From positions 429,742 through 493,741 of the forward strand of contig JAJDYR010000037.1 in NCBI GenBank assembly GCA_022825065.1: a stretch of DNA of 64,000 bases, given 5' to 3'. This document shows, piece after piece, positions 33,422 to 41,088 of the stretch; within the stretch, counting starts at the first letter, position 1, and the number at the start of each line of letters is the position of its first letter. The notes under the pieces were generated by a model that ran no database searches, was not told where the DNA came from, and worked only from the letters and a program-made list of their open reading frames with translations. The position numbers were made by a program, and so were the translations under genes. The DNA is from a bacterium (GTDB taxonomy: Bacteria > UBA8248).

Positions 33422-34645
33422 ATGAATAACAACCCCAAGAATTCAGAAAAACCATCCTTGCGCACTTTACCTTGGACCGGAACAGGCCTCATTTTCTTTG
33501 CGCATTTCGTGGTGGATAGCCAGGCGAATTTTTTTGCTCCTCTGGTCCCGTTGTTAAGAGAAAAATTGGGACTCAGCATTACGACGATCGGATTTTTAAT
33601 TTCATGCCAGGCAGTGAGTGGCTCTATCACACAACCGATTACCGGTGTAGTCATCGACAAGTGGCCCTGGTTGCCATGGCTTGCCGTAGGTTTGATTGGT
33701 AGTTCCATTGCTTTCACGGCAATTGGATGGGTGACAAGCGTATATGGTTTAGCTGCTGCAGTTATCATTGGGGGGATTCTTTTCGGATTATGCCACCCGG
33801 ATATGGCTGCGCGTGCGGGCCGGCTGAGTTCCGAGCATGCCGGATTTATTGTCAGCTTATTCGTTACAGCGGGAAGGCTGGGTTTTGCCATTGGTCCGTT
33901 GGTCGCCATTTTTATCGCAGAAACGATGGGGATGGAGTATTTGTGGGTGTTCATCCTAGTGGCGGTGCTCGCCATGGCGGGTGTGAAATTAGGGATGCCG
34001 GCTCCACCTCAGAGAAAGAAGAAAGGCGAAGACGCGAACGATAAAGGTGGGTTGTTGGCGTCGCTGAAACATGTCCGTGGACCGATGCTTCTTTTGTTTG
34101 GGATCGCCATTGTAAGAGGGACGACATTAGCGAATTTGGGAGGGTTTTTGCCCACGATATTCGTCGAGAAGGGTTTGGGGCTTTGGCGAGGCGGCATGGC
34201 CAATACGGTCATTTTCTTCTCGGGAGCCATTGGCGTATTGCTCGGCGGAATCTTGGGCGATAGATACGGAAAACCCAAGGTGATCACTATCGGCGTTGGA
34301 TGCGCCTTGGCCGGTATGTTGGCGTTTCAATTATCGTCTTTGGAGTGGGCTTACATATCTCTTGCAATCATTGGCGCGGGAGTTTTTGTGCCGATGGGGG
34401 TTTCCGTCGCGCTGGCCCAAGAGTATCTGCCCGAGCACCGTGGATTCGCGAGTTCCTTGATCTTAGGCGGCGGCTGGTTATTGGCTGGACTAACGGCGCT
34501 TCCTCTCTCTTTGCTTGGAGAAAGAATCGGGATGTTGAATGCTTTTTGGACGCTTTCCGTCGTTTTGTTTGTGGGATTTGTTTTAGCTTTGTTATTGCTT
34601 AAACGACATCCTGAGCAGGAATCCATAACCCAACAAGAAAACTAG
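33422..34645 (+). CDS. MFS transporter
   Basis: 407 residues, about twelve helices. N-terminal motif after TM1 is DSQANFFAPLVPLLREKLGL, a pattern found in sugar-phosphate- and oxalate-type carriers; the loop motif ITGVVIDKWPWL and the inner repeat LLGGILGDRYGKPKVI are clear. The start, two bases after the LLM stop, is ATGAATAAC with AAGGT upstream; the 45 residues before it in the track are in the LLM gene. It is the transporter of the CMD-SDR-LLM operon. Confidence 0.88.
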   Translation: MNNNPKNSEKPSLRTLPWTGTGLIFFAHFVVDSQANFFAPLVPLLREKLGLSITTIGFLISCQAVSGSITQPITGVVIDKWPWLPWLAVGLIGSSIAFTAIGWVTSVYGLAAAVIIGGILFGLCHPDMAARAGRLSSEHAGFIVSLFVTAGRLGFAIGPLVAIFIAETMGMEYLWVFILVAVLAMAGVKLGMPAPPQRKKKGEDANDKGGLLASLKHVRGPMLLLFGIAIVRGTTLANLGGFLPTIFVEKGLGLWRGGMANTVIFFSGAIGVLLGGILGDRYGKPKVITIGVGCALAGMLAFQLSSLEWAYISLAIIGAGVFVPMGVSVALAQEYLPEHRGFASSLILGGGWLLAGLTALPLSLLGERIGMLNAFWTLSVVLFVGFVLALLLLKRHPEQESITQQEN

Positions 34646-34854
34646 AATATTTCGTGGCTTCCTGACCTTGCACAACTAAATGGCAAGGATTTCAGGCGAA
34701 GCGAGATGTACAGATATTGGATATATGGTACTGTTTTTGTATTTAATGAAATGTTGACAATATGTGATTATCAGGCGTTGCTTTCGCCGGCGGATTCCCC
34801 GCTTTTTATTTTGCTGAAGCCTTCGGGCTGGTGGAACTCATGGAGGATTATGTA

Positions 34855-35850
34855 ATGAATCGAAGAGGTATATGTCTTGTTGTTGCAATGGCCGTCGCAG
34901 GTGTTTTACTGACTGCATATACAGCGAGTGCGGCGCCGTTCCGCATCGGCCACCATCGCTCTGTTATGGGAGCGGTCACCATCGTTGCTCATAAGATGGG
35001 CTACTATGATCAAACCATCGGCAAGGGAAAATACACCATTAAACAATTTCCGCAGGGCAAATTAATGCGTCAGGCGATTCTGGCGAACTCTCTTGACATT
35101 GGTGGCGCCGCCGACCGGGCTTTTTATTCAGCCATATCGAAAAGAGCAAATGCACCCGGAGTCGGAAATGCAAATTATTGGTGCAAAGCAAATAAAATTC
35201 TCACATCCCCAAATTCACCTGTTAAAACCTTGCATGACTTGAAGGGAAAAAGACTTGGAGTAGGTAAAGCTACGGGTACATATTTCACGCTGACAACCTT
35301 CATTCTGCCGGAATATGGTTTATCCGTGAAAGACTTCACGACCGTGAACATGAACAATGATACCCGCATGGCGGCGCTTAAATCCCGGACGGTGGATATG
35401 ATAGCTTTGAATAACCCGCAAGCTGCCATTGCCATCGACAGGGGATATGCCCGCACAGTGGAAACTTTTTGCAAATATGCAAACAACCTGTGGATTTTAA
35501 TGGCCAATGGAAAAACCCTCAAAAAAGACAGAGATGTGTATACGAAGTTTTTGAGAGGATTCATTCGTGGCATGAAATTGCACAGAGACAATCGCGATAA
35601 GTTTGCGCGTGTTTACCTGAATCATTTGCAATCGAAGGGTTCGAAGATCAAGCTTAAAATAGTAAAAGCCTCTGTAAACGATCTGACATTTGGTCTTCTC
35701 CCATCAGAGGCGGATTACAAATGGTTTGATCACATGGGTAAAGTTCTTCTGCAAAAACGCAAAGCGAAACGAACAGTGGATCTTCGTAAGGAAGGCATGG
35801 ATCTGAGCATGGTGAAAGAGGCCATGGCAGCAGAGGGTTGGAAAAACTAA
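34855..35850 (+). CDS. NMT1/THI5-like ABC substrate-binding protein
   Basis: About 331 residues. A signal peptide (GICLVVAMAVAGVLLTAYTASAA) precedes the TauA/SsuA-type domain: RIGHHRSVMGAVTIVAHKMGYY, GKLMRQAILANSLDIGGAADR, LHDLKGKRLGVGKATGTY and AALKSRTVDMIALNNPQAAIA. Relatives bind sulfonates, nitrate, riboflavin or pyrimidine precursors. The ATG at 34855 has GGAGGA at 7 bases. No permease or ATPase is adjacent, so it depends on a transporter elsewhere or assists the MFS gene just upstream. Gap of 209 bases from the MFS gene, hence probably its own promoter, and a strong terminator follows. Confidence 0.82.
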   Translation: MNRRGICLVVAMAVAGVLLTAYTASAAPFRIGHHRSVMGAVTIVAHKMGYYDQTIGKGKYTIKQFPQGKLMRQAILANSLDIGGAADRAFYSAISKRANAPGVGNANYWCKANKILTSPNSPVKTLHDLKGKRLGVGKATGTYFTLTTFILPEYGLSVKDFTTVNMNNDTRMAALKSRTVDMIALNNPQAAIAIDRGYARTVETFCKYANNLWILMANGKTLKKDRDVYTKFLRGFIRGMKLHRDNRDKFARVYLNHLQSKGSKIKLKIVKASVNDLTFGLLPSEADYKWFDHMGKVLLQKRKAKRTVDLRKEGMDLSMVKEAMAAEGWKN

Positions 35851-35871
35851 GCCTCTTCATTAAAAAGCATA

Positions 35872-35910
35872 AAGAGCCGCGGCCAGAGTATCGGCCGCGG
35901 CTCTTTTTTC
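35872..35910 (+). terminator. Rho-independent terminator after the binding-protein gene
   Basis: AGAGCCGCGGCC and GGCCGCGGCTCT separated by a short loop, followed by TTTTTTC. Confidence 0.85.
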
Positions 35911-35969
35911 TGCAGAAGCCGGTAGGGCGCCTTTTAAGTAGTGACCATCGGAAGATGCGGTCTCTGTAT

Positions 35970-36626
35970 TTATGGTTGTTTTACGACCCGAATATATGGA
36001 AGCGGCGATTCCCAACCCTCCGGGTATTTCTTCTTCGCATCCTCATCGGAAACGGCTGGTAAAATAATCACGTCTTCACCCTGCTGCCAGTTCGCCGGAG
36101 TCGCCACCTGTTCACTGGCCGTCAACTGGCAGGAGTCAAGCAGTCTCAGGATTTCGCTGAAATTCCGGCCTGTGCTCATCGGATAGGTGAGCGTCGCCTT
36201 GATTCTCTTGTCCGGGCCGATGACGAAAACCGAGCGTGCCGTCGCATTATCAATGGCCGTCCGACCCTCCGAAGTGTCGCCCGCATCGGCGGGCAGCATG
36301 TCGTAGGCCTTGACGATCGAAAGCTCGGGGTCGCCAATCAGGGGATAATTCACGGCATGGCCTTGAGAACTTTCGATGTCTTTCGACCATTTTTCGTGAT
36401 CGGAAACCCCGTCGACGCTGATACCAATCACCTTGCAGTTTCTTTTGTCGAATTCCGGCTTGAGCCCGGCCATTGTCCCGAGTTCTGTGGTGCAGACGGG
36501 TGTAAAGTCCTTCGGGTGTGAAAATACAACGGCCCAACCTTCTCCAATCCATTCATGAAAATTGATGGAGCCTTGCGTCGTGTCAGCTGTAAAATCTGGT
36601 GCTTCATCATTGATTCTTAGAGTCAT
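35970..36626 (-). CDS. 1-Cys peroxiredoxin (Prx6-like)
   Basis: 218 residues. The peroxidatic Cys is in HPKDFTPVCTTELG near residue 45, with the Arg in ATARSVFVIGPD; the length and the C-terminal domain (RLLDSCQLTASEQVATPANWQQGEDVIILP) are those of the Prx6 class. Reduces hydroperoxides in the cytosol. The second ATG (36626) has AAGGAG at the ideal 6 bases, whereas the first (track) overlaps the ribosome site. Lies downstream of tRNA-Gln and gltX on the same strand. Confidence 0.9.
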   Translation of the reverse strand: MTLRINDEAPDFTADTTQGSINFHEWIGEGWAVVFSHPKDFTPVCTTELGTMAGLKPEFDKRNCKVIGISVDGVSDHEKWSKDIESSQGHAVNYPLIGDPELSIVKAYDMLPADAGDTSEGRTAIDNATARSVFVIGPDKRIKATLTYPMSTGRNFSEILRLLDSCQLTASEQVATPANWQQGEDVIILPAVSDEDAKKKYPEGWESPLPYIRVVKQP

Positions 36627-36701
36627 TTTCATCTCCTTGCATTAAGGATAAAAGAAATCTACGAATTCCTCTGCACTAGATTTAAACTCGTAAGAATGAA
36701 G

Positions 36702-36775
36702 TGGCTGGGGGAGGAGGATTCGAACCTCCGTACCCAGATCCAGAGTCTGGTGTCCTGCCGCTAGACGATCCCCCA
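36702..36775 (-). tRNA. tRNA-Gln (anticodon CUG)
   Basis: 74 nucleotides with encoded CCA. Acceptor stem TGGGGGA/TCCCCCA, D arm ATCGTCTAGCGGCAGGAC, anticodon stem CCAGA/TCTGG with loop CTCTGGA, giving CUG, and T-loop GGTTCGAATCC. The gene is 61 bases after gltX and 75 bases before the peroxiredoxin gene, all on the minus strand. Confidence 0.95.
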
Positions 36776-36836
36776 AAAAGACCTAGATGTTTATATGTAT
36801 GAGTTCTTTATTCGTCAAGGACGATGTGGAAGTGAT

Positions 36837-38246
36837 TTATTGATTGACTCTGCCCAGAGCCGCGTCGAGACGGTATAGACTCCTGTCTCTTCCGAGAAGG
36901 CTGAGGGTTTCAAAGATACCGGGACTGATAGTGCCGCCCGTGATAGCAACGCGCACGGGTTGCGCCAGTTTACCGAGCTTTACAGCTTCTTCGTCCATAA
37001 CGCGATGAAAAGCCGATTTGACGTTTTCGGACGAAAACGCATCGATTTTATTCAATTCGTTGCGTAGTTTCAGCATCAACTCCGAGCTCTCCGAGGTCAG
37101 GAATTTCGAAGCCGCCTTCTCGTCCAATTCGATATCATCTTCGAAGAAAAAACGAGCGCCTTCTATCATATCCACCAAGGTGCTCGAGCGCGTTCTGAGT
37201 TCATCCACAATGCCTTCACGAGTTTTGCGGGAGAGGACATCAGGCGGTAACCCCTGTTTTCTGAGGCCCGCATCAAGCGAGTCGACGAGAAAACCACCAT
37301 CGGCCGATTTGATGTATTCCTGATTCAGCCACAATAATTTTTCCGGGTTGAAGATGGCGGCAGATCTATTCAAATTCTCCAAGGCAAAATTGGCGATAAT
37401 CTCGTCTTTGGAGAAAATCTCCTGGTCTCCGTGGCTCCATCCCAGACGAACAAGATAGTTGATCAACGCTTCAGGGAGAAAACCGCGCTCTTTATATTCC
37501 AGTACCGAATCTGCGCCATGACGTTTTGATAGTCTTTTCTTATCGGATCCTAATATCATCGATATGTGCGCGAATTTTGGCGTCGCTTCTTGTAGGGCCT
37601 GATAGACAAGGACTTGCTTGGGGGTATTGGATAGGTGGTCGTTACCTCGAATCACGTGGGAGATTCTCATGTCGATATCGTCGACGGCCACGCAAAAGTT
37701 GTATGTAGGCATTCCATCGGTGCGGACGATGACCATGTCGTCGAGTTGTGAGTTTTCAAACACGACCTCCCCGGCGAGGATGTCGTCGACAATCGTTTCC
37801 CCGGTATCAGCTGCCCGGAGGCGAAGGCAAAACGGGACATTCGGCTCTTTTTCGTATCGATCCCGACAAGTGCCGTCGTATTTCGGCGTTTTCCCCTTGG
37901 CACGAGCCCGCTCACGCATTGCGTTTACTTCCTCCGGCGTGCAAGTGCACCGAAAGGCAGCACCGGAGGATAAGAGTTTTTCGGCTGCTTCTTGATATAA
38001 ATCCATCCGATTGGATTGGCGATATGGGCCTTCATCCCATTCGAGACCGAGCCACTCGAACGCCTCCAGGATTGCGTCGTAGTATTCTTCCGTAGAGCGT
38101 TGGCGGTCGGTGTCTTCGATTCTTAAAATGGCTGTGCCTGCGTGATGCTTCGCAAAGAACCAGTTAAACAGGGCTGTTCGCGCGCCGCCGATATGGAGGT
38201 GGCCCGTGTTGGATGGAGCAAAGCGAACTCGGATATCTGAAGTCAT
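36837..38246 (-). CDS. gltX: Glutamyl-tRNA synthetase
   Basis: 469 residues, class I synthetase. The HIGH-type motif is NTGHLHIGGART, the KMSKS-type motif is KKRLSKRHG, and the segment RIEDTDRQRSTEEY is the standard glutamate site. The C-terminal half is the helical anticodon-binding bundle of bacterial GluRS. Charges tRNA-Glu, and possibly tRNA-Gln if this is a non-discriminating enzyme followed by GatCAB amidation; that cannot be decided here. A TTG start seven codons upstream is possible, but ATG at 38246 has AAAGGA and is preferred. Confidence 0.93.
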   Translation of the reverse strand: MTSDIRVRFAPSNTGHLHIGGARTALFNWFFAKHHAGTAILRIEDTDRQRSTEEYYDAILEAFEWLGLEWDEGPYRQSNRMDLYQEAAEKLLSSGAAFRCTCTPEEVNAMRERARAKGKTPKYDGTCRDRYEKEPNVPFCLRLRAADTGETIVDDILAGEVVFENSQLDDMVIVRTDGMPTYNFCVAVDDIDMRISHVIRGNDHLSNTPKQVLVYQALQEATPKFAHISMILGSDKKRLSKRHGADSVLEYKERGFLPEALINYLVRLGWSHGDQEIFSKDEIIANFALENLNRSAAIFNPEKLLWLNQEYIKSADGGFLVDSLDAGLRKQGLPPDVLSRKTREGIVDELRTRSSTLVDMIEGARFFFEDDIELDEKAASKFLTSESSELMLKLRNELNKIDAFSSENVKSAFHRVMDEEAVKLGKLAQPVRVAITGGTISPGIFETLSLLGRDRSLYRLDAALGRVNQ

Positions 38247-38416
38247 CAAAAATTTGTCCTTTATCAAACCATGGAGGAGTAGCCACAGTAGGAGAGGATT
38301 CTAGAGATGATAGGTGTATGATTGCAAGACGGAAATTGTAATGGCCTTGCGAGCGATATCAGTAAAATCAACAATCGGAAAATTAACTCGATACGTAGAC
38401 CAAGAGGAGAGATCGG

Positions 38417-38746
38417 ATGCAGTATTTCTACGATTTAGCGGAAATTGAACCGCAAAAGATGCCGGGCAGGGAGCGCAGGCTCGTCGTCGGTGAGCAGGTG
38501 ATGATGTTGTATATCGAAAGAGAGGGAGGAACGGAACAGGACCATACTCATGATGTAGAGCAACTTGTATATCTCATGAAAGGCGAGGCTAGGTTTACAG
38601 TCGCCGGTGAAACGCGCGAGGTCAAAGCGGGTCAGGTGGTACACATACCCAAGGGGGTGCCTCATCGGTTGGATGCCCCAACACCCATCACATATATTGG
38701 CATATATTCTCCATTGCGTGAGGAGGCAATTCGGGCAGAAGCGTGA
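38417..38746 (+). CDS. Cupin-domain protein
   Basis: 109 residues, single beta-barrel cupin. Motif 1 is QDHTHDVEQLVYLMKGEARFTVAGE, carrying the expected His/Glu metal ligands, and motif 2 is KAGQVVHIPKGVPHRLDA with the last His. Ends by 109 residues without extra domain. Small cupins of this sort are isomerases, dioxygenases or sensors; specific role unknown. A GAGGAG lies just upstream. Divergent from gltX. Confidence 0.85.
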   Translation: MQYFYDLAEIEPQKMPGRERRLVVGEQVMMLYIEREGGTEQDHTHDVEQLVYLMKGEARFTVAGETREVKAGQVVHIPKGVPHRLDAPTPITYIGIYSPLREEAIRAEA

Positions 38747-38780
38747 GCATCGCTACTATGAACTGACGGAAAATTGCTGT

Positions 38781-39176
38781 TTATTCGGGATATGTCCAGC
38801 CCTCGTCTTTAAGTTCGTCCATTGCTTCCAGCATGCAGGTGACGCCATAAGTTAACACCTTGGAGCCCGCCGGATTAACGCAGACCATGAGCGCCTCTGC
38901 AATTTCTTCCGGGTGTAAACCCAGCTTGAGTCCTTTTTTCAAATGCTGTTTGAGGTGCGGCTGGTTATGCGGGTTCGAGCCCTCAACTGCAAGGGCTAAA
39001 ATATGAAACAGTTCATGCATTCTTTCATCGAATCTTCTCTCTTTCGCACGGATGATCTCGTCGAGATGCAAAAGCGCTTCCATGTAGTCTGGAAATTTCT
39101 CGGCAATGAACTCATGAGCTGGATACCTACGTCCTCTGCGTTTTGCAATTTCTTCTGCTAAATTTTTTTCTGGCAT
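38781..39176 (-). CDS. AhpD/CMD-like helical protein
   Basis: 131 residues with the CMD-type order: IIRAKERRFDERMHELFHILALAVEGSNPHNQPHLKQHLKKGLKLGLHPEEIAEAL, then VNPAGSKVLTYGV. The HxxH-containing central helix could bind metal, but no CxxC is present. Converges with the cupin gene. Probably decarboxylase-like or peroxidase-like by family; actual reaction unknown. Confidence 0.68.
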   Translation of the reverse strand: MPEKNLAEEIAKRRGRRYPAHEFIAEKFPDYMEALLHLDEIIRAKERRFDERMHELFHILALAVEGSNPHNQPHLKQHLKKGLKLGLHPEEIAEALMVCVNPAGSKVLTYGVTCMLEAMDELKDEGWTYPE

Positions 39177-39197
39177 AACGAACCCCTATTATCGGAA

Positions 39198-39599
39198 TCA
39201 TTCGATTTCGTCAAAAAAATCCAGATCGTCCAAAGGTTTTTTTTGATTTTGTAGCGTGTCTAGCAGGACTTTCCTGAGTGCGCGGATTGCGCGGTTTCTA
39301 GCCTGACGATCAATCATTTCGTAAACGATTTCCGTTGCCTCGTCATTTTGGGAATCTAAAATTCTACGAGAAGATTGCTCCGCCCATTCATTGGCGTAAC
39401 GCTGGAGGATCTGGCGTAAGCTCGCCTCGTATATTCTGTCTTGCGTAATACGGTCAAGAATGTGAACGATGTCAGACGAAAAGGCATCGACGGTTTCTCT
39501 CGAAACATCGACATCATCAAGATGAAACATCAGTCTTTGGTAGATCTGTTCACGAAAATCCAAGTCTGCTCCGAGAGATGGCCACAGAAGACGAAACAA
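39198..39599 (-). CDS. Hypothetical protein, acidic and helical
   Basis: 133 residues by the track (TTG start), or about 110 from the ATG at 39530 (MFHLDDVDVSRETVDAF). I do not recognise it. It is highly helical with many charged residues (LDRITQDRIYEASLRQILQRYANEWAEQSS) and ends in an acidic tail DDLDFFDEIE, suggesting a small protein-protein or adaptor role. Neither start has a good ribosome site; the gene follows the MFS stop by 37 bases and precedes the CMD-like gene on the same strand, so it may be translated as part of that transcript. Confidence 0.5.
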   Translation of the reverse strand: MFRLLWPSLGADLDFREQIYQRLMFHLDDVDVSRETVDAFSSDIVHILDRITQDRIYEASLRQILQRYANEWAEQSSRRILDSQNDEATEIVYEMIDRQARNRAIRALRKVLLDTLQNQKKPLDDLDFFDEIE

Positions 39600-39636
39600 T
39601 CAATATGTTGCGCTTTCAGTGGAAGCAGGCGAACAC

Positions 39637-40932
39637 TTATTTTCCCTGGCCATACTGGGCCGATTTCCTGGTTTCCGGTGTCAGCCATAATAAGGTGCCC
39701 CCCGCAAGGAAAAAAACGAGCACGGATAAAATCGCAGTTCTCTGGTCTCCAGTCAGTGCTGACACACCTCCAAAAACCAGTGGACCGAGAACCGAGCTCA
39801 TTTTGCCGCAAATACCATAAAACGAAAATAATTGCGCTGAACTTTTTTCAGGAATGTAGCTAGCCATCAGGGCGCGGCTTGCTGATTGGCTGGACCCGAG
39901 GGAAAGCCCCGCCAACAACGAGACACCCAGGAAAACATATTTCGTTTCGGTGAAATAGGCCACAATGACGACCACGCACCAATTCGACAGTGTCAGCAGA
40001 ATCGTTTTTCGCGGTCCCCATGCATCTGTGAGATACCCGAGTGCAAATGCGCCGACACCGGCCGAGACCTGAACCATAATGAAAAGACTCAAAACTTCGC
40101 CCATGCTGAATTTCAGCGTAGAAACCGCGTAGATTGAACTGAAAGAGATGACGGTCACAATTCCGTCGTTATAGAGGAAAAAGGCGATAAGAAACCTGAT
40201 TGCGCCCGGAGTATTTCTCGTGTCCTGTAGCGTTTTCCATAGTTCGGTGAAAGCGTTTTTTTCGCTTAGTTGAGAGTAATTTATTTTTGTTTCCCGAAGC
40301 CAAAAAATCAACGGAAGCGTAAATAGGCCATAAAATCCGGCGACCGCAACAAAGCTCATACGGAACAAGGGAAGATTTTCCTGCGAGAACCCTCCCGCCA
40401 AAAAAGGTTTGACCAAAAAAAGACAAAGCAGACCGCCCAGATACCCAAGTCCCCAGCCCCAGCCACTAATTTTCCCGACATTTTTCGGTGTCGAGACGTC
40501 GGGCAAAAAGGAGTTGTAAAAGATAAGAGAGCTTTCAAATGCAGCGGTAGCGATGATGAAAAACGCCATTCCGGCAAAGATCATGCCGGCGGTTACATTT
40601 GCGAGAAGGGCGGTGGCCAATACGCAAATATAGGCATAAAGGATTAAGAAAAGTTTACGGCTGCCCCTTCTGTCAGCTATCGCGCTCAAAGGAGGGGTGA
40701 TGGTCACGCTTAAGATCATGGCTGCCGAGAGCGCTATCCCCCATAGGAAATCTCCTTTCCCCCCGCCGCCGGTGACGATTGTCTTGAAATAGACGCTATA
40801 CGCAACCGTGATGATTAGTGTCGGAAAAGCGGAGTTTGCAAAATCGTACATGCACCAAGCGAAAACTTCTCGGCCTTGATTTGGTTTTAGACTGTGAGGA
40901 TTTAAAATTGAGTTTTCGTTATTTTTCTTCAT
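39637..40932 (-). CDS. MFS transporter, UMF1/Atg22 type
   Basis: 431 residues, about twelve helices. The hallmark VFAWCMYDFANSAFPTLIITVAYSVYF at the N-terminus identifies the UMF1 (Atg22-like) group, known from eukaryotic vacuolar amino-acid effluxers and many bacteria. Further motifs: SAIADRRGSRKL and the mid-protein FYNSFLPDVSTPKNVGKISGWGWGLGYLGG. Likely amino-acid or small-metabolite export. The gene reads away from the AsmA-like gene, with 156 bases between starts. Confidence 0.87.
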   Translation of the reverse strand: MKKNNENSILNPHSLKPNQGREVFAWCMYDFANSAFPTLIITVAYSVYFKTIVTGGGGKGDFLWGIALSAAMILSVTITPPLSAIADRRGSRKLFLILYAYICVLATALLANVTAGMIFAGMAFFIIATAAFESSLIFYNSFLPDVSTPKNVGKISGWGWGLGYLGGLLCLFLVKPFLAGGFSQENLPLFRMSFVAVAGFYGLFTLPLIFWLRETKINYSQLSEKNAFTELWKTLQDTRNTPGAIRFLIAFFLYNDGIVTVISFSSIYAVSTLKFSMGEVLSLFIMVQVSAGVGAFALGYLTDAWGPRKTILLTLSNWCVVVIVAYFTETKYVFLGVSLLAGLSLGSSQSASRALMASYIPEKSSAQLFSFYGICGKMSSVLGPLVFGGVSALTGDQRTAILSVLVFFLAGGTLLWLTPETRKSAQYGQGK

Positions 40933-41088
40933 GTGAGTGCTTTATCAGTAGGGATGGATTCCATTGTGAACATCAGAAGAAACAAAAAATTTTACATTTT
41001 GCTAATATATAACATCAGGTAGTGGTATGAAATCTGAATTGTTTTATGATCCGTGGGCCGCCTTCTCGTTTTCCGCGATGGATCCTCT

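Noticed and set aside
34670-34700. CCTTGC...GCAAGG stem after the MFS gene as terminator
   Set aside because: Only 6 base pairs and no T-run.
34754-34759. TTGACA as -35 of the NMT1-like gene
   Set aside because: No acceptable -10 at 16-19 bases downstream.
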